The position numbers were made by a program, and so were the translations under genes. Of a DNA stretch of 64,000 nt, positions 1 through 11,879 are shown one piece after another (the first letter of the stretch is position 1; every line of letters starts with the position of its first letter). The DNA is from Marthasterias glacialis. Lineage: Eukaryota > Echinodermata > Asteroidea > Forcipulatida > Asteriidae. The stretch is from NCBI GenBank assembly GCA_911728455.2, contig OU452224.1:1240001-1304000 (forward strand), read 5' to 3'. Below the pieces are notes generated by a model, which had not been told where the DNA came from, did no database searches, and saw nothing but the letters and a program-made list of their open reading frames with translations.

Positions 1-1680
1 GGCATTGCCATTCTCCATTGAGATCTACCCATCAACAATGGAGATGTCTGAGACATAGTTCACATCATCAACCAGGTGTCATGAAGTGTCAGCAGTGTAG
101 AGTTCCAGGGCTGATGTTAAATGCAAGTCATCCTCGCCACCTGTATAGTGGGCTGTTTTTGCAGCACTGTACATCTTCACATAACACTCTTGCATGCCAC
201 AACACTCTGGGGACTCCATGTTGGCACCAGCCTAACCCAGATGAGTAACTATTTTACAGATTTATTTTACACATTTAACAAAAATATTTCACTAATATTT
301 CTCATATGTATTCATTCATACAATTGTATTCAATAGAATTTTGTGCATACTACTATTAGTTATCGCACAAGTGCGTTTGTTAAATACTGAAAAATAAAGT
401 GCTTAGACTGCATTTCATATGCAACAAGACCGAAGACAGAGTTAAATATGGGATACAGGCGTGCTTTACTTATTTGTATTCCATGAAGGCACTTGGGATA
501 ACAAATTTATCTTCCAGTAACTTCAGAGAAAAATAAATTCACAAAGCAGACCTTTTCTATTTCAATTCACTTTAAAGGCTTCAACCTCAATTGGGTGTTT
601 ATATGGTTTCTGATTTGTAAGTAGAACATTCTTTTGCCGGGGAAGTGAGGGGGGGGGGATTGCCTCCAGAGTAGTACATCATTAATTCCTCCAGCCAAGG
701 GTACTGAACAACCAAGTGTTACTTTAATACATTTTGATTTCTTAAAAATAAACCTTTCACAGCCAGAGACAGCTGATGCCCAAAACCTTGTTCAACAAAC
801 AGTCTCCACTACTGGTAGTCGAGGGATCACGGATGAACAACCAAGAAATGTTTGTCTTCCGTTGGAAGATTCTAGATGTGTTGGTTTGGTTTAAAGTTAA
901 CATTTTTCTAAATAAGTGCACCATTCCAAGCTAGCATATGCATGCATTATGAACTTTAAAAAACCCAGATCTAGGCAGTATGCTTTATTGAAATTATTGG
1001 TGGTGCGGAGGTTCGATTGGAGGTGTGGAGGTTCAATTGGTGGTGCGATGGCTCGATTTGTATTGCGGAGTTTCGAACACAGAAAAAATGGATTGATCTT
1101 ATCAAAAGATAGGACAAAGAAAATGGCAATTCCAAACTTAAAAGGGACTTGGACACATGCGACCAGGGCATGTGGAGTCCTACTTCCGGCCAGGGTAACA
1201 GCTGGTTGTTGATCTTAAAGGTGCATCAGGCTGCTCCTTCTTGGAGCATGGTGCTGGTGTTATCACAAATGGTTGGCAAACGGGAGTAGTTCCTAATTTC
1301 ACTTTGAATTAGGGACCACGTTATTAGGAGTAGAGGACTGCCCTGGTTCTCAGGGTGGCGGACCGGACCCTTCCGAAAGGGAGGTGCAATGGCCTTGACG
1401 ATCTCCGAAAGCGCGTGGGGCTGGTATCCTGGGACCTGCACGTGGTGGCCCTGCTTCAGACTAACCTTACCAGGATGAAATCACCAAAATTATGCGAAGC
1501 TTATGAATGGTGCATTTACATTTATTCTTTAATAAATATTTGTACAGTATGTGCAGATTTTTAATACACAATTTGCAAAGTTTAGGAAATAACAATTTAC
1601 ATATCTTTATTTCATTGGAATGTTAATAATTGTTTATTTAATAAAAAAATACATCATTGGTTATTGAATTTTTATCTAAA
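1..1680. other. Region without a supported gene
   Basis: No complete gene is supported here. On the minus strand, about 210 to 60, there is a protein-like but interrupted reading frame (it begins MESPECCGMQ and meets a stop after about 46 codons). It could be a decayed exon of something outside the window. A GC-richer stretch at 1,170-1,445 stands out from the AT-rich surroundings, but I do not recognise it. Confidence 0.4.
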
Positions 1681-1687
1681 TGTCGAG

Positions 1688-1792
1688 ACCAATCCATTAA
1701 GCCCTGCCTTTGCTGACCAATCACAGACGTGATTATGCAACCAATGGTGAATATGGCAAATGTAAACAGTGGGCAGGGCTCAATGGATCGGT
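1688..1792. mobile_element. Short foldback MITE, 105 bp
   Basis: About 21 bp at 1,688-1,708 (ACCAATCCATTAAGCCCTGC...) is repeated inverted at 1,772-1,792 (...CAATGGATCGGT) with two mismatches. The interior is about 60 bp and non-coding. Small size, terminal inverted repeats and lack of coding capacity are typical of a non-autonomous DNA transposon. The superfamily cannot be decided because no clear target duplication is visible. Confidence 0.65.
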
Positions 1793-2029
1793 GTATTAAA
1801 AAAACTTGTAACCTTAATCTTTTGGTTGTTAAAAGAAAGTACATACTATTTATTCTACAATCTACATTTACATTAAATCTACAAACAAATAAGTTGCTGG
1901 AAATTAAATCACCAACAAACAGAAAAAAAAATTATTTAACTGTTCTTTATTTATTGATGTCCGAGTTTATACTTATGAGTAATATTAGGAAATTACTTGT
2001 TAACGAAATAAGCCAAGGTAAAATATCCT

Positions 2030-5000
2030 GGCCCCAAAACAGCCCATTTTTAAAAACATTTTGAAAAAATAAAATAAAACACCCAAAAGTACAAGTTTAA
2101 CCCCTTGCAGTTTTATAACCAAAAATCCTGGCCCCAAAAGGCCCATTTTTAAAATTTGGCCAAAAAATAAAATGGTCCAAAATCGCTCAAAAGTACAAGT
2201 TTAACCCCTTGCAGTTTTTTTCACCAAAAATTTGGGCCCAAAAAGGCCCATTTTTAAAATTTGGCCAAAAAATAAAATGGTCCGAAATCGCTCAAAAGCA
2301 CAAGTTTAACTCCTTGCAGTTTTTTTTTACCAAAAATCCTGGCCCAAAATGGCCCATTTTTAAAACTTGGCCAAAAAATAAAATGGTCCGAAATCACTCA
2401 AAAGTACAAGTTTAACCCCTTGCAGTTTTTTTCACATAAAATCCTGGCCCAAAAAGGCCCATTTTTAAAATTTTGCCAAAAAATAAAATGATCCGAAATT
2501 GCTTGAAACTACAAGTTTAACCCCTTGCAGTTTTTTTAACTCAAAATCCTGGCCCAAAAAGGCCCATTTTTAAAATTTGGCCAAAAAAATAAAATGGTCC
2601 GAAATCGCTCAAAAGTACAAGTTTAACCCCTTGCAGTTTTTTTTACCAAAAATCTTGGCCCAAAATGGCCCATTTTTAAAATTTGGCCAAAAAATAAAAT
2701 GGTCCGAAATCACTCAAAAGTACAAGTTTAACCCCTTGCAGTTTTTTTAACCCAAAATCCTGGCCCAAAAAGGCCCATTTTTAAAATTTGGCCAAAAAAT
2801 AAAATGGTCCGAAATCGCTCAAAAGTACAAGTTTAACCCCTTGCAGTTTTTTTCACCAAAAATTAGGGCCCAAAAAGGCCCATTTTTAAAGATTGGGCAT
2901 GAATTAATATGGTCCGAAATCACTCAAAAGTACAAGTTTAACCCCTTGCAGTTTTTTAACCCAAAATCCTGGCCCCAAAAGGCCCATTTTTAAAATTTGG
3001 CCAAAAAATAAAATGGTCCGAAATCACTCAAAAGTACAAGTTTAACCCCTTGCAGTTTTTTTCACCAAAAATTTGGGCCCAAAAAGGCCCATTTTTAAAA
3101 TTTGGCCAAAAAATAAAATGGTCCGAAATCGCTCAAAAGCACAAGTTTAACCCCTTGCAGTTTTTTTAACCAAAAATCCTGGCCCAAAAAGGCCCATTTT
3201 TAAAATTTGGCCAAAAAATAAAATGGTCCGAAATCGCTCAAAAGTACAAGTTTAACCCCTTGCAGTTTTTTTCACCAAAAATCCTGGCCCAAAAAGGCCA
3301 ATTTTTAAAATTTGGCCAAAAAATAAAATGGTCCGAAATCGCTCAAAAGTACAAGTTTAACCCCTTGCAGTTTTTTTAACCAAAAATCCTGGCCCAAAAA
3401 GGCCCGTTTTTAAAATTTGGCCAAAAAATAAAATGGTCCGAAATCACTTGAAACTACAAGTTTAACCCCTTGCAGTTTTTTTAACTCAAAATCCTGGCCC
3501 AAAAAGGCCCATTTTTAAAATTTGGCCAAAAAATAAAATGGTCCGAAATCACTCGAAACTACAAGTTTAACCCCTTGCAGTTTTTTTAACCAAAAATCCT
3601 GTCCCAAAAAGGACCATTTTTAAAATTTGGCCAAAAAATAAAATGGTCCGAAATCACTCAAAAGTACAAGTTTAACCCCTTGCAGTTTTTTTAACCCAAA
3701 ATCCTGGCCCAAAAAGGCCCATTTTTAAAATTTGGCCAAAAAATAAAATGGTCCGAAATCACTTGAAACTACAAGTTTAACCCCTTGCAGTTTTTTTAAC
3801 TCAAAATCCTGGCCCAAAGAGGCCCATTTTTAAAATTTGGCCAAAAAATAAAATGGTCCGAAATCACTCAAAAGTACAAGTTTAACCCCTTGCAGTTTTT
3901 TTCACCAAAAATCCTGGCCCCAAAAGGCCCATTTTTAAAATTTGGCCAAAAAATAAAATGGTCCGAAATCGCTCAAAAGTACAAGTTTAACCCCTTGCAG
4001 TTTTTTTAACCAAAACTCCTGGCACAAAAAGGCCCATTTTTAAAATTTGGCCAAAAAATAAAATGGTCCGAAATCGCTCAAAAGTACAAGTTTAACCCCT
4101 TGCAGTTTTTTTCACCAAAAATCCTGGCCCAAAAAGGCCAATTTTTAAAATTTGGCCAAAAAATAAAATGGTCCGAAATCGCTCAAAAGGACAAGTTTAA
4201 CCCCTTGCAGTTTTTTTCACCAAAAATCCTGGCCCAAAAAGGCCCATTTTTAAAATTTGGCCAAAAAATAAAATGGTCCGAAATCGCTCAAAAGTACAAG
4301 TTAGTTTAACCCCTTGCAGTTTTTTTCACCAAAAATCCTGGCCCAAAAAGGCCCATTTTTAAAATTTGGCCAAAAAATAAAATGGTCCGAAATCACTCAA
4401 AAGTACAAGTTTAACCCCTTGCAGTTTTTTTAACCCAAAATCCTGGCCCAAAAAGGCCCATTTTTAAAATTTGGCCAAAAAATAAAATGGTCCGAAATCA
4501 CTCAAAAGTACAAGTTTAACCCCTTGCAGTTTTTTTCACCAAAAATCCTGGCCCAAAAAGGCCCATTTTTAAAATTTGGCCAAAAAATAAAATGGTCCGA
4601 AATCACTCAAAAGTACAAGTTTAACCCCTTGCAGTTTTTTTAACCCAAAATCCTGGCCCCAAAAGGCCCATTTTTAAAATTTGGCCAAAAAATAAAATGG
4701 TCCGAAATCGCTCAAAAGTACAAGTTTAACCCCTTGCAGTTTTTTTAACTCAAAATCCTGGCCCAAAAAGGCCCTTTTTAAAAATTTGGCCAAAAAATAA
4801 AATGGTCCGAAATCGCTCAAAAGTACAAGTTTAACCCCTTGCAGTTTTTTTAACCAAAAATCCTGGCCCAAAAAGGCCCGTTTTTAAAATTTGGCCAAAA
4901 AATAAAATGGTCCGAAATCACTTGAAACTACAAGTTTAACCCCTTGCAGTTTTTTTAACTCAAAATCCTGGCCCAAAAAGGCCCATTTTTAAAATTTGGC

Positions 5001-6240
5001 CAAAAAATAAAATGGTCCGAAATCACTCGAAACTACAAGTTTAACCCCTTGCAGTTTTTTTCACCAAAAATCCTGGCCCAAAAAGGCCCATTTTTAAAAT
5101 TTGGCCAAAAAATAAAATGGTCCGAAATCACTCAAAAGTACAAGTTTAACCCCTTGCAGTTTTTTTAACCCAAAATCCTGGCCCAAAAAGACCCATTTTT
5201 AAAATTTGGCCAAAAAATAAAATGGTCCGAAATCACTCAAAAGTACAAGTTTAACCCCTTGCAGTTTTTTTCACCAAAAATCCTGGCCCAAAAAGGCCCA
5301 TTTTTAAAATTTGGCCAAAAAATAAAATGGTCCGAAATCACTCAAAAGTACAAGTTTAACCCCTTGCAGTTTTTTTAACCCAAAATCCTGGCCCCAAAAG
5401 GCCAATTTTTAAAATTTGGCCAAAAAATAAAATGGTCCGAAATCGCTCAAAAGTACAAGTTTAACCCCTTGCAGTTTTTTTAACTCAAAATCCTGGCCCA
5501 AAAAGGCCCTTTTTAAAAATTTGGCCAAAAAATAAAATGGTCCGAAATCGCTCAAAAGTACAAGTTTAACCCCTTGCAGTTTTTTTAACCAAAAATTTGG
5601 GCCCAAAAAGGCCCATTTTTAAAATTTTGCCAAAAATTAAATGGTCCGAAATCGCTCAAAAGCACAAGTTTAACCCCTTGCAGTTTTTTTCACCAAAAAT
5701 CCTGGCCCAAAAAGGCCAATTTTTAAAATTTGGCCAAAAAATAAAATGGTCCGAAATCGCTCAAAAGTACAAGTTTAACCCCTTGCAGTTTTTTCCACCA
5801 AAAATCCTGGCCCAAAAAGGCCCATTTTTAAAATTTGGCCAAAAAATAAAATGGTCAGAAATCGCTCAGAAGTGCAAGTTTAACCCCTTGCAGTTTTTTT
5901 TACCCAAAAATCCTGGTAAAATCCTGCTCAAAAGTGCAAGTTTTTTTTACCAAAAAATCCTGGCCCAAAAAGGCCCATTTTTTAATTTGGCCAAAAATTA
6001 AATGGTCCGAAATCGCTCAAAAGTGCAAGTTTAACCCCTTGCAGTTTATTTCACAAAAAAATACTGGCCCAAAAAGGCCCATTTTTAAAATTTAGCCAAA
6101 ATATAAAATGGTTCGAAACTGCTGAAAAGTGTAAGTTTAACCCTTTGCAGTTTTTTTTTACCCAAAATCCTGGCCCAAAAAGGCCCATTTTTAAAATTTT
6201 GCCAGAAAGGCCCATTTACAAAAAATAAAGTGGTTAAAAA
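2030..6240. repeat. Satellite array, 105-bp unit, about 40 copies
   Basis: A head-to-tail array with a period of 105 bp; the word GTCCGAAATC recurs at 3,121 and 3,226. Each unit contains CAAGTTTAACCCCTTGCAG, a T-run, CCTGGCCCAAAAAGGCCC and an imperfect palindrome, GGCCCATTTTTAAAATTTGG followed by CC. Variants occur at the T-run junction (TTCACC, TTAACCC, TTAACTC), at CGCTC/CACTC/CACTTGAAAC, and at GGCCCATT/GGCCAATT/GGCCCGTT. One unit near 4,300 carries an extra 4 bp. Units at both ends are more degenerate (2,030-2,160 and 5,890-6,240), as expected for array edges. The period is a multiple of three, so meaningless open frames run through several units on both strands. Confidence 0.97.
4320..5579. 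repeat. 735-bp higher-order duplication inside the satellite
   Basis: A block of about five consecutive variant units in 4,320-4,845 recurs in the same order in 5,055-5,580, exactly seven units (735 bp) later. The order is TTCACC, TTAACCC, TTCACC, TTAACCC with GGCCCC, then TTAACTC with a CCCTTTTTAAAAA variant. A two-unit marker (GGCCCGTT/CACTTGAAAC followed by TTAACTC/CACTCGAAAC) at 3,370-3,580 recurs at 4,845-5,055, fourteen units away. The array therefore grew by multi-unit segmental amplification. Confidence 0.85.
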
Positions 6241-7070
6241 TCACTCTAAAATACAACTCTAATTCCTTGCAGTTTGACAAAAGGCAAGTATTCCTTCATG
6301 GCTTGCATATTATGGTGCTTACCACTGTGTTGACAAAGCTGAGTTCTCTTGGAAGAATTGATGGACATTCCAGTTATTCCTGAATCAATGGTTGCCATGG
6401 TTGGATGAGTGGTTTTCTGTAACAGCAGACACAAAGAAACTGAAATGAATACCAGACATTCTGAGTCTAGACGATAATGTAACACAGCATGGTCCTTTTA
6501 TATGGTCCTGCTTACCATGGGATTCAGCACTTATGGCCCACTGTAAAGCGCTGAGTGCATTGTAAAGTGTGTGAATCTTTTCAAAAGCATAGCCCCGCCC
6601 TTAAAATGGGTGAAATCCAGTAGCGGTCTCCATGTCAAATTGCTGTTTTTGGTTTTCTCTATGTATTGCAGTCAAAATATGTGTAAAGTAAAACAATCAA
6701 AAGGCCAAAAACTCAATTTGAGGGTTTATGCCCCCCCCCCCCACTTTTAGAAAATATAGTCCCCCCCCCCTTTAAATGGGCGAGATCCAAGATGGGTTTC
6801 GGTCTCAAATTGATATTTGGGTTATATTTAATAACTATGGAAAGTTTCATGCTTTTAATACCACATAGTGCACGGTTTTCCCCCATATGGTCTTTAGCAG
6901 CCACAATAATGGGCCATAAGAAAGAATTATGCAGTAAAGCAATGCCATAAAATTGGGCAAAGGTAAATCCATTGTTTTTGATAACACAGCAAGGCCCAAT
7001 TTCTTGGCCCTACTGACATGGGATTCAGCGCTTACGGCTCACTGCAAACCACATGGATCTATGGGCCTCA
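6240..7070. other. Region without a supported gene
   Basis: AT-rich sequence between two tandem arrays. It holds homopolymeric C runs at about 6,730-6,740 and 6,763-6,772. Two short boxes resemble each other (a stretch ending in CATGGGATTCAGC at 6,515 and again at 7,017), so a degenerate repeat is likely. No coding signal was found. Confidence 0.4.
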
Positions 7071-7420
7071 TAAGCAGAATTACTTGGGTCCAGAGGTTTT
7101 GATCCACAGACCAACCTCCAATGAGTACAGAATTACATGGTAAATACTGCCATGAAATTGGGTCCAGAGGTTTTGATCCACAGACCAACCCCCAATGGGT
7201 ACAGAATTACATGGTAAATACTGCCATGAAATTGGGTCCAGAGGTTTTGATCCACAGACCAACCCCAATGGGTACAGAATTACATGGTAAATACTGCCAT
7301 GAAATTGGGTCCAGAGGTTTTGATCCACAGTCCAACCCCCAATGGGTACAGAATTATGTGCTAAACACTGGCATGAAATTGTTCTTAGGTTTTGATCCAC
7401 AGATGAACCCCCAATGGGTT
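7068..7420. repeat. Tandem repeat, 74-bp unit, about 4.5 copies
   Basis: The motif GGTAAATACTGCCATGAAAT recurs at 7,139, 7,213 and 7,286, giving periods of 74 and 73 bp, with more degenerate copies at both ends. Each copy continues GGGTCCAGAGGTTTTGATCC, ACAGACCAACC and CAATGGGTACAGAATTACAT. The one-base length difference breaks any shared reading frame, so the long open frames across it on both strands are not evidence of a protein. Confidence 0.92.
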
Positions 7421-7642
7421 ATCTTTCTCCTGGTTTTATTTCATTCAAAATTATTCCAAACTTCAGTTATAGAGTTGAATATTGGAATTAAAGCCAATAT
7501 GTACAGTTCATATAAAAGATGCCTTGAACAAAATCGCCAAAACACAATTAGCTTTTACAGAGCACTTTCCTTACATACTTTTAATTTTTCTGCCTGTTCA
7601 TACCATATCAATTTTCAAGCAGAGTCTGATAGTATACAAATA

Positions 7643-7767
7643 TTGACTGCTTCGAGTGGCGTAGTAAAACTAGTCACTCGAGGTGATCCCCGGAGCAGCC
7701 TATCTTCCCGAGGCGGAGCCGAGGCTAGTTTGACTAGTTTTACTACACCTCGAGATAAAGCAGTTAA
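7643..7767. mobile_element. Foldback MITE, 125 bp
   Basis: The ends are long inverted repeats: 7,643-7,676 contains GTAGTAAAACTAGTCA, and 7,731-7,767 contains TGACTAGTTTTACTAC. The complementarity extends outwards through the CTCGAGG-like and GACTGCTT/AAGCAGTT parts. The GC-rich centre (CCCGAGGCGGAGCCGAGG) is different in composition from the AT-rich flanks. Non-coding; superfamily unassigned. Confidence 0.7.
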
Positions 7768-8189
7768 TAGTTGTTTTATAACACCTCAATTTTATCCATT
7801 TTGTGGTAATATTTGTTAAACAACTGTGCATAATAAGTCTTCAAACAACTGTATAAAATCTGACAGGAAATCTTGACAAAAAAAAGAGGAGGTACCACAC
7901 TGCCTTCGTTCTCATATTGATTTCAAATGCACGTATTATTTGATCGTTTCACCGGGTTCGAGGTTGTCATTGGATAGTACCATTTAATAGTTCTTTTGGT
8001 CGGTGTGCAGTGTGATAGTAAAAATACACAACACCACGTAATGCACGTTCGGCCAATCAACAGATAGAATCAAAGGAAGAGGTGTTATAAGAAGACTTTT
8101 TACCTAGGACCCAAGTCAATTTGTACTCTGTACCATTTAATGATTTATTTGCCACTGCCTATGAACATTCTAATGGTTTAAATTAAACT

Positions 8190-8660
8190 CAAATATAAAC
8201 ACAAGAGTTGGTGGTCTAGTGGAAGAACTCATGATTCTTAATGTTAAGGTCCTGGGTTCAATTCCCACTATGCACTTTTTTATTTTGTGTTTCCTTGTCC
8301 ACCCTAATGGTTTAAACTTAACCCAACCAAAAGAGATGGAGGTCCAGTCTAAGGATTCATGGGTATGGACATTAAGGCTCTTTGGTTTTCCAATACACAG
8401 ATAGTAAGAAAAGTAGGTGGTCCAGTGGAAGGACTCAATGACCCTTGACCATGTGGTCCTGGGTTCAATTCCCATTGTGTTCTTTTCCTTTTTCATTGTC
8501 TGTGTCCAGTCTAAGGGTTTTAATCAATATCAGATGAAAGTTTGAAAGAGTTGGTGGACCAGTGGAAGGACTAAGGGACTCTGCACCCTATTGTCCTTCA
8601 CTCAAATCCCACTCTGTAACTTTTCCTTTTTCATTGCCTGTGTCTATTCTTAGGTTTTTA
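8190..8660 (+). repeat. Three tandem tRNA-Glu-like units (left part of the array)
   Basis: Units start at about 8,207, 8,412 and 8,550. Each has a box A-like GGTGGTCTAGTGG or GGTGGTCCAGTGG and a box B-like GGGTTCAATTCCCA about 45 bp later. The body resembles eukaryotic tRNA-Glu, which has GGTCTAGTGG and GGTTCGATTCC. The acceptor ends do not pair and there is no tRNA 3' context, so these are tRNA-derived repeats rather than working tRNA genes. The third copy has a degraded box B. Confidence 0.8.
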
Positions 8661-8669
8661 ATTTACATT

Positions 8670-9465
8670 AATAGACCGATTGCGCGACAATGTTTACATG
8701 TTTACACATGACCTCCTATCGGGTATGACGTCATACAGCTGATGAAAAAATATGTGTAAAAGCATAGGCCATGACACAGAATGAGTACGAAAACAGTCGA
8801 TTTTACTTTCGTTAAGCGATGAATTAGTTAATCAGCCCCTATTATTTAAAGTAGTATGTTGTGGCATTAATTTAAACCACATCTCCGTTTCATAATTTAA
8901 CAGAATTCTTTTAAAAAGAGTTTTTTTTAGCCATGCACTACCGGCAACGGACGACTATTATGAAGCCACCCGTCTGTTATTTTGTTTGTAATGTTGGCCT
9001 AAATCACAGTAAAAAAGGATAAACAACGTTGGAAAAGTGAGCAAAACCTAGACCTTGCAGAATTTCAAATAGGCAAAGGAATCACAGTTTTGGAAAGCAA
9101 TTTCTTTGGAGGATTTCAGCTTCAAAACTTTGAAGTTTTTGTGTTGAAAAGTGTGTGGTGATCGCGGTCGTCTGGCCTAACGTTCCGTCGCGCACTGTAC
9201 ACATCGTGCACATTTATACGGTACTTTTACAATTTTCAAGACTTGCTGGAACTGTCCTTATTGGCTTTATTCAGCCACTTGAAGGTCTTTGGTACAAACT
9301 CTGGAATATCTTTCACAGATTTCAAGCAAGAAAATCCTCGATCGAATAAACTAAAGGCATTAATCATCGTGTACCGTACCACCCTTTCCTATGGAGGATT
9401 ACGTGTGTGTTTACATTTTATACCCAACAGGGGTTACGTGACGTATGTCGCGCAATCGGTTTATT
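8670..9465. mobile_element. Non-autonomous DNA transposon with 20-bp TIRs inserted in the tRNA-like array
   Basis: The left end AATAGACCGATTGCGCGACA (8,670-8,689) matches the inverse of the right end TGTCGCGCAATCGGTTTATT (9,446-9,465) at 19 of 20 positions. The interior of about 756 bp has no transposase-like frame. On both sides the sequence is the linker between tRNA-like units, so the element split a formerly continuous array. A target duplication is not clear; ATTA on both sides is possible. Confidence 0.78.
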
Positions 9466-9469
9466 GATT

Positions 9470-10415
9470 AAGATGAGTTTAATTAATTAAGATGAGTTGG
9501 TGGTCCAGTGGATGGACTCAGTGACTGTGGACCCTATGGTCCTGGGTTCAATTCCCAGTCTGTAATATCTCTTTTGTATCGCCTGTGTCCATTATTCGGG
9601 TTTTAATTAACGTTAGATGCAAGTTTCCTAAGCTTGGTCCAGCGGAAGGACTTAATGACTGTGGATCCTATGGTCCTGCAATTCCCACTCTGTAGTTCTT
9701 CTTTTTCATTGCCTGTGTCCATCCTTAGAGTTTTAATTTAAGTTAGATCGAACCTTCATAAGATGAGTTGGTGGTCCAGTGGAAGGACTCAGTGACTGTG
9801 GACCCTAAGATCCTGGGTTCAATTCCCATTCTTTAACTTCTCTTTTTTTTTTTGCCTGTGTCCATCCTTAGGGTTTTAATTTACCTTAAATGCAAAATTC
9901 TTAAGACGAGTTAGTGGTCAAGTAGAAGGACTCACTGACTCAGGACCTTATGGTCCTGGGTTCAATTCCCACTCTGTAATTCATCTTTTTCATTGCCTGT
10001 ATCAATCATTAGGGTTTTAATTTAAGTTAGATGCAACTTTCTTAAGTTGAGTTGGTGGTCCAGTGGAAGGATTCAGTGACTCTGGACCTATGGTCCTGGG
10101 TTCAATTCCCACCCTATAACTTTTCTTTTTCATTGCCCGTGTCCATTCTAAGGGTTTTAATTAACATCAGATGCAGGCTTCTTAAGATGAGTTGGTGGTC
10201 CAGTGGAAGGACTCAGTAACTCTGAACCCTATGGTCCTGGGTTCAATTCCCACACCGTGTAACTTTTCTTTTTCATTGCCTGTGTCCATTCTAAGGGTTT
10301 TAATTAACGTCAGATGCAAGTTTCCTAAGATGAGTTGGTGGTCCAGTGGAAGGACTCAATGACTCTGGATGCTATGGTCCTGGGTTCAATTCCCACTGTG
10401 TGCAAGTCTGGCCTT
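9470..10415 (+). repeat. Seven tandem tRNA-Glu-like units (right part of the array), about 140-bp period
   Basis: Units begin near 9,495, 9,633, 9,768, 9,908, 10,050, 10,188 and 10,334. Each consists of GTTGGTGGTCCAGTGG, a middle part, GGTCCTGGGTTCAATTCCCA, and a shared linker with TTTTTCATTGCCTGTGTCCA and GGGTTTTAATT. The unit at 10,050 keeps GGATTCAGTGACTCT, close to the anticodon arm of tRNA-Glu(CUC). Box A and box B spacing would allow RNA polymerase III recognition, but whether any copy is transcribed cannot be judged. The unit near 9,633 has a deletion in box B. Confidence 0.85.
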
Positions 10416-10469
10416 TTTGTTAAAACGAGTTTAATTAAATTAAATAAAATTTTAGCAAAAGGAGCTTTT

Positions 10470-10600
10470 TCTTTTTCTTTTTCTTTTTCTAGTTAACTAA
10501 GCTCGGACCTCAGGTTCGGCGGCAGGGGTGGGAATTGAACCGGGGACAGCAGCTTGCCGACACCCGGTCTTCCCAGTTGAGCAAACGGGTCCCCCCGAGT
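10470..10600 (-). mobile_element. tRNA-derived SINE
   Basis: Read on the minus strand, a tRNA-like head shows a box A-like TTTGCTCAACTGG and a box B-like CCGGTTCAATTCCC. A GC-rich body follows, then a simple tail of AAAAAG units (the plus strand shows CTTTTT repeats at 10,470-10,490). A polymerase III head, a short body and a simple-sequence 3' tail make up the standard SINE layout. It belongs to a different family from the array just upstream. Confidence 0.75.
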
Positions 10601-10659
10601 AAATGTGTTCGTTTCTAATATATATAGAATAAATTTGTACTTTGAAATTTTTTCACACT

Positions 10660-11870
10660 TGGCTCAGTGCATTATGTATACAGCAGGCAAAGGAGTCTGA
10701 TGACTAGATATTGGGACCAGGCAAGGTAATGCCTATGGGGGAAGTTTGTACTTAGTAAATACTGGGTAGAGACTAGGTAGTGTCTTCTAAGGGGAAGTTT
10801 GGACTTAGTAATTTTTACTCACTCAGCTCAATGGTAACCTATGGGGGAAGTTTGTACTTAGTAAATATTGGGTAAGGAATAGGTAGTGTCTTCTAAGGGG
10901 AAGTTTGTACTTGGTAAATATTGGGTAGGGAATAGGCCAGTGTCTTCTAAGGGGAAGTTTGTACTTAGTAATTTTCACTCACTCAGCCAATGGAGTGTAA
11001 TGGCTGGACATTGGTTTGGGACTAGGTAGTGTCTTCTAAGGGGAAGTTTGTACTTAGTAAATATTGGGTAGGGAATAGGCCAGTGTCTTCTAAGGGGAAG
11101 TTTGTACTTTTTACTCACTAACCTCAATGATAACCAATGGGGGAAGTTTGTACTTAGTAATTTTCACTCACTCAGCCAATGGAGTGTAATGGCTGGACAT
11201 TGGTTTGGGACTAGGTAGTGTCTTCTAAGGGGAAGTTTGTACTTAGTAATTTTCACTCACTCAGCTCAGTGGAGTATGATGACTGGACATTGGTTAGGGA
11301 CTAGGTAGTGTCTTCTAAGGGGAAGTTTGTACTTAGTAATTTTTACTCACTAACCTCAATGATAACCAATGGGGGAAGTTTGTACTTAGTAATTTTTACT
11401 CACTCAGCCAATGGAGTGTAATGGCTGGACATTGGTTTAGGACTAGGTAGTGTCTTCTAAGGGGAAGTTTGTACTTAGAATTTTCACTCACTCAGCTCAG
11501 TGGAGTATGATGACTGGACATTGGTTAGGGACTAGGTAGTGTCTTCTAAGGGGAAGTTTGTACTTAGTAATTTTCACTCACTCAGCCAATGGAGTGTAAT
11601 GGCTGGACATTGGTTTGGTTGGGACTAGGTAGTGTCTTCTAAGGGGAAGTTTGTACTTAGTAATTTTAATGCACTCAGCATGGTAACCAATGGGGGAAAT
11701 TTGTACTTAGTAAATATTGGGTAGGGACAAGGTAGTGTCTTCTAAGGGGAAGTTCGTACTTAGTAATTTTCGCTCACAGCTCAATATTATTACATAGGCC
11801 AACATAGTAAGTGAAGGAGTTTGATATCTGGACATCAGGTACTAGGTATGGTCTTCAAAGATGAAGTTTG
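10660..11870. repeat. Minisatellite with mixed long (about 89 bp) and short (about 54 bp) units
   Basis: The core TTCTAAGGGGAAGTTTGTAC and CTTAGTAATTTTCACTCACTCAG recur more than a dozen times. The long form continues CCAATGGAGTGTAATGGCTG and GACATTGGTTTGGGACTAGG. The short form instead carries AAATATTGGGTAGGGAATAGG. The two forms alternate irregularly, which suggests repeated unequal exchange between composite units. Non-coding. Confidence 0.9.
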
Positions 11871-11879
11871 CACTTGGTA

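Noticed and set aside
2209-6001. Open reading frames of 65-134 codons in the satellite on both strands
   Set aside because: The 105-bp period is a multiple of three, so any open unit frame extends through several copies. The frames occur on both strands and break at unit variants.
7080-7819. 232-codon plus-strand and 106-codon minus-strand frames
   Set aside because: They consist of the 74-bp tandem repeat, plus a MITE and unrelated AT-rich sequence. The frame shifts at the 73-bp copy.
8207-10400. Functional tRNA-Glu genes
   Set aside because: Promoter boxes are present, but acceptor and some T stems do not pair and each unit is embedded in an identical linker, so they were called tRNA-derived repeats.
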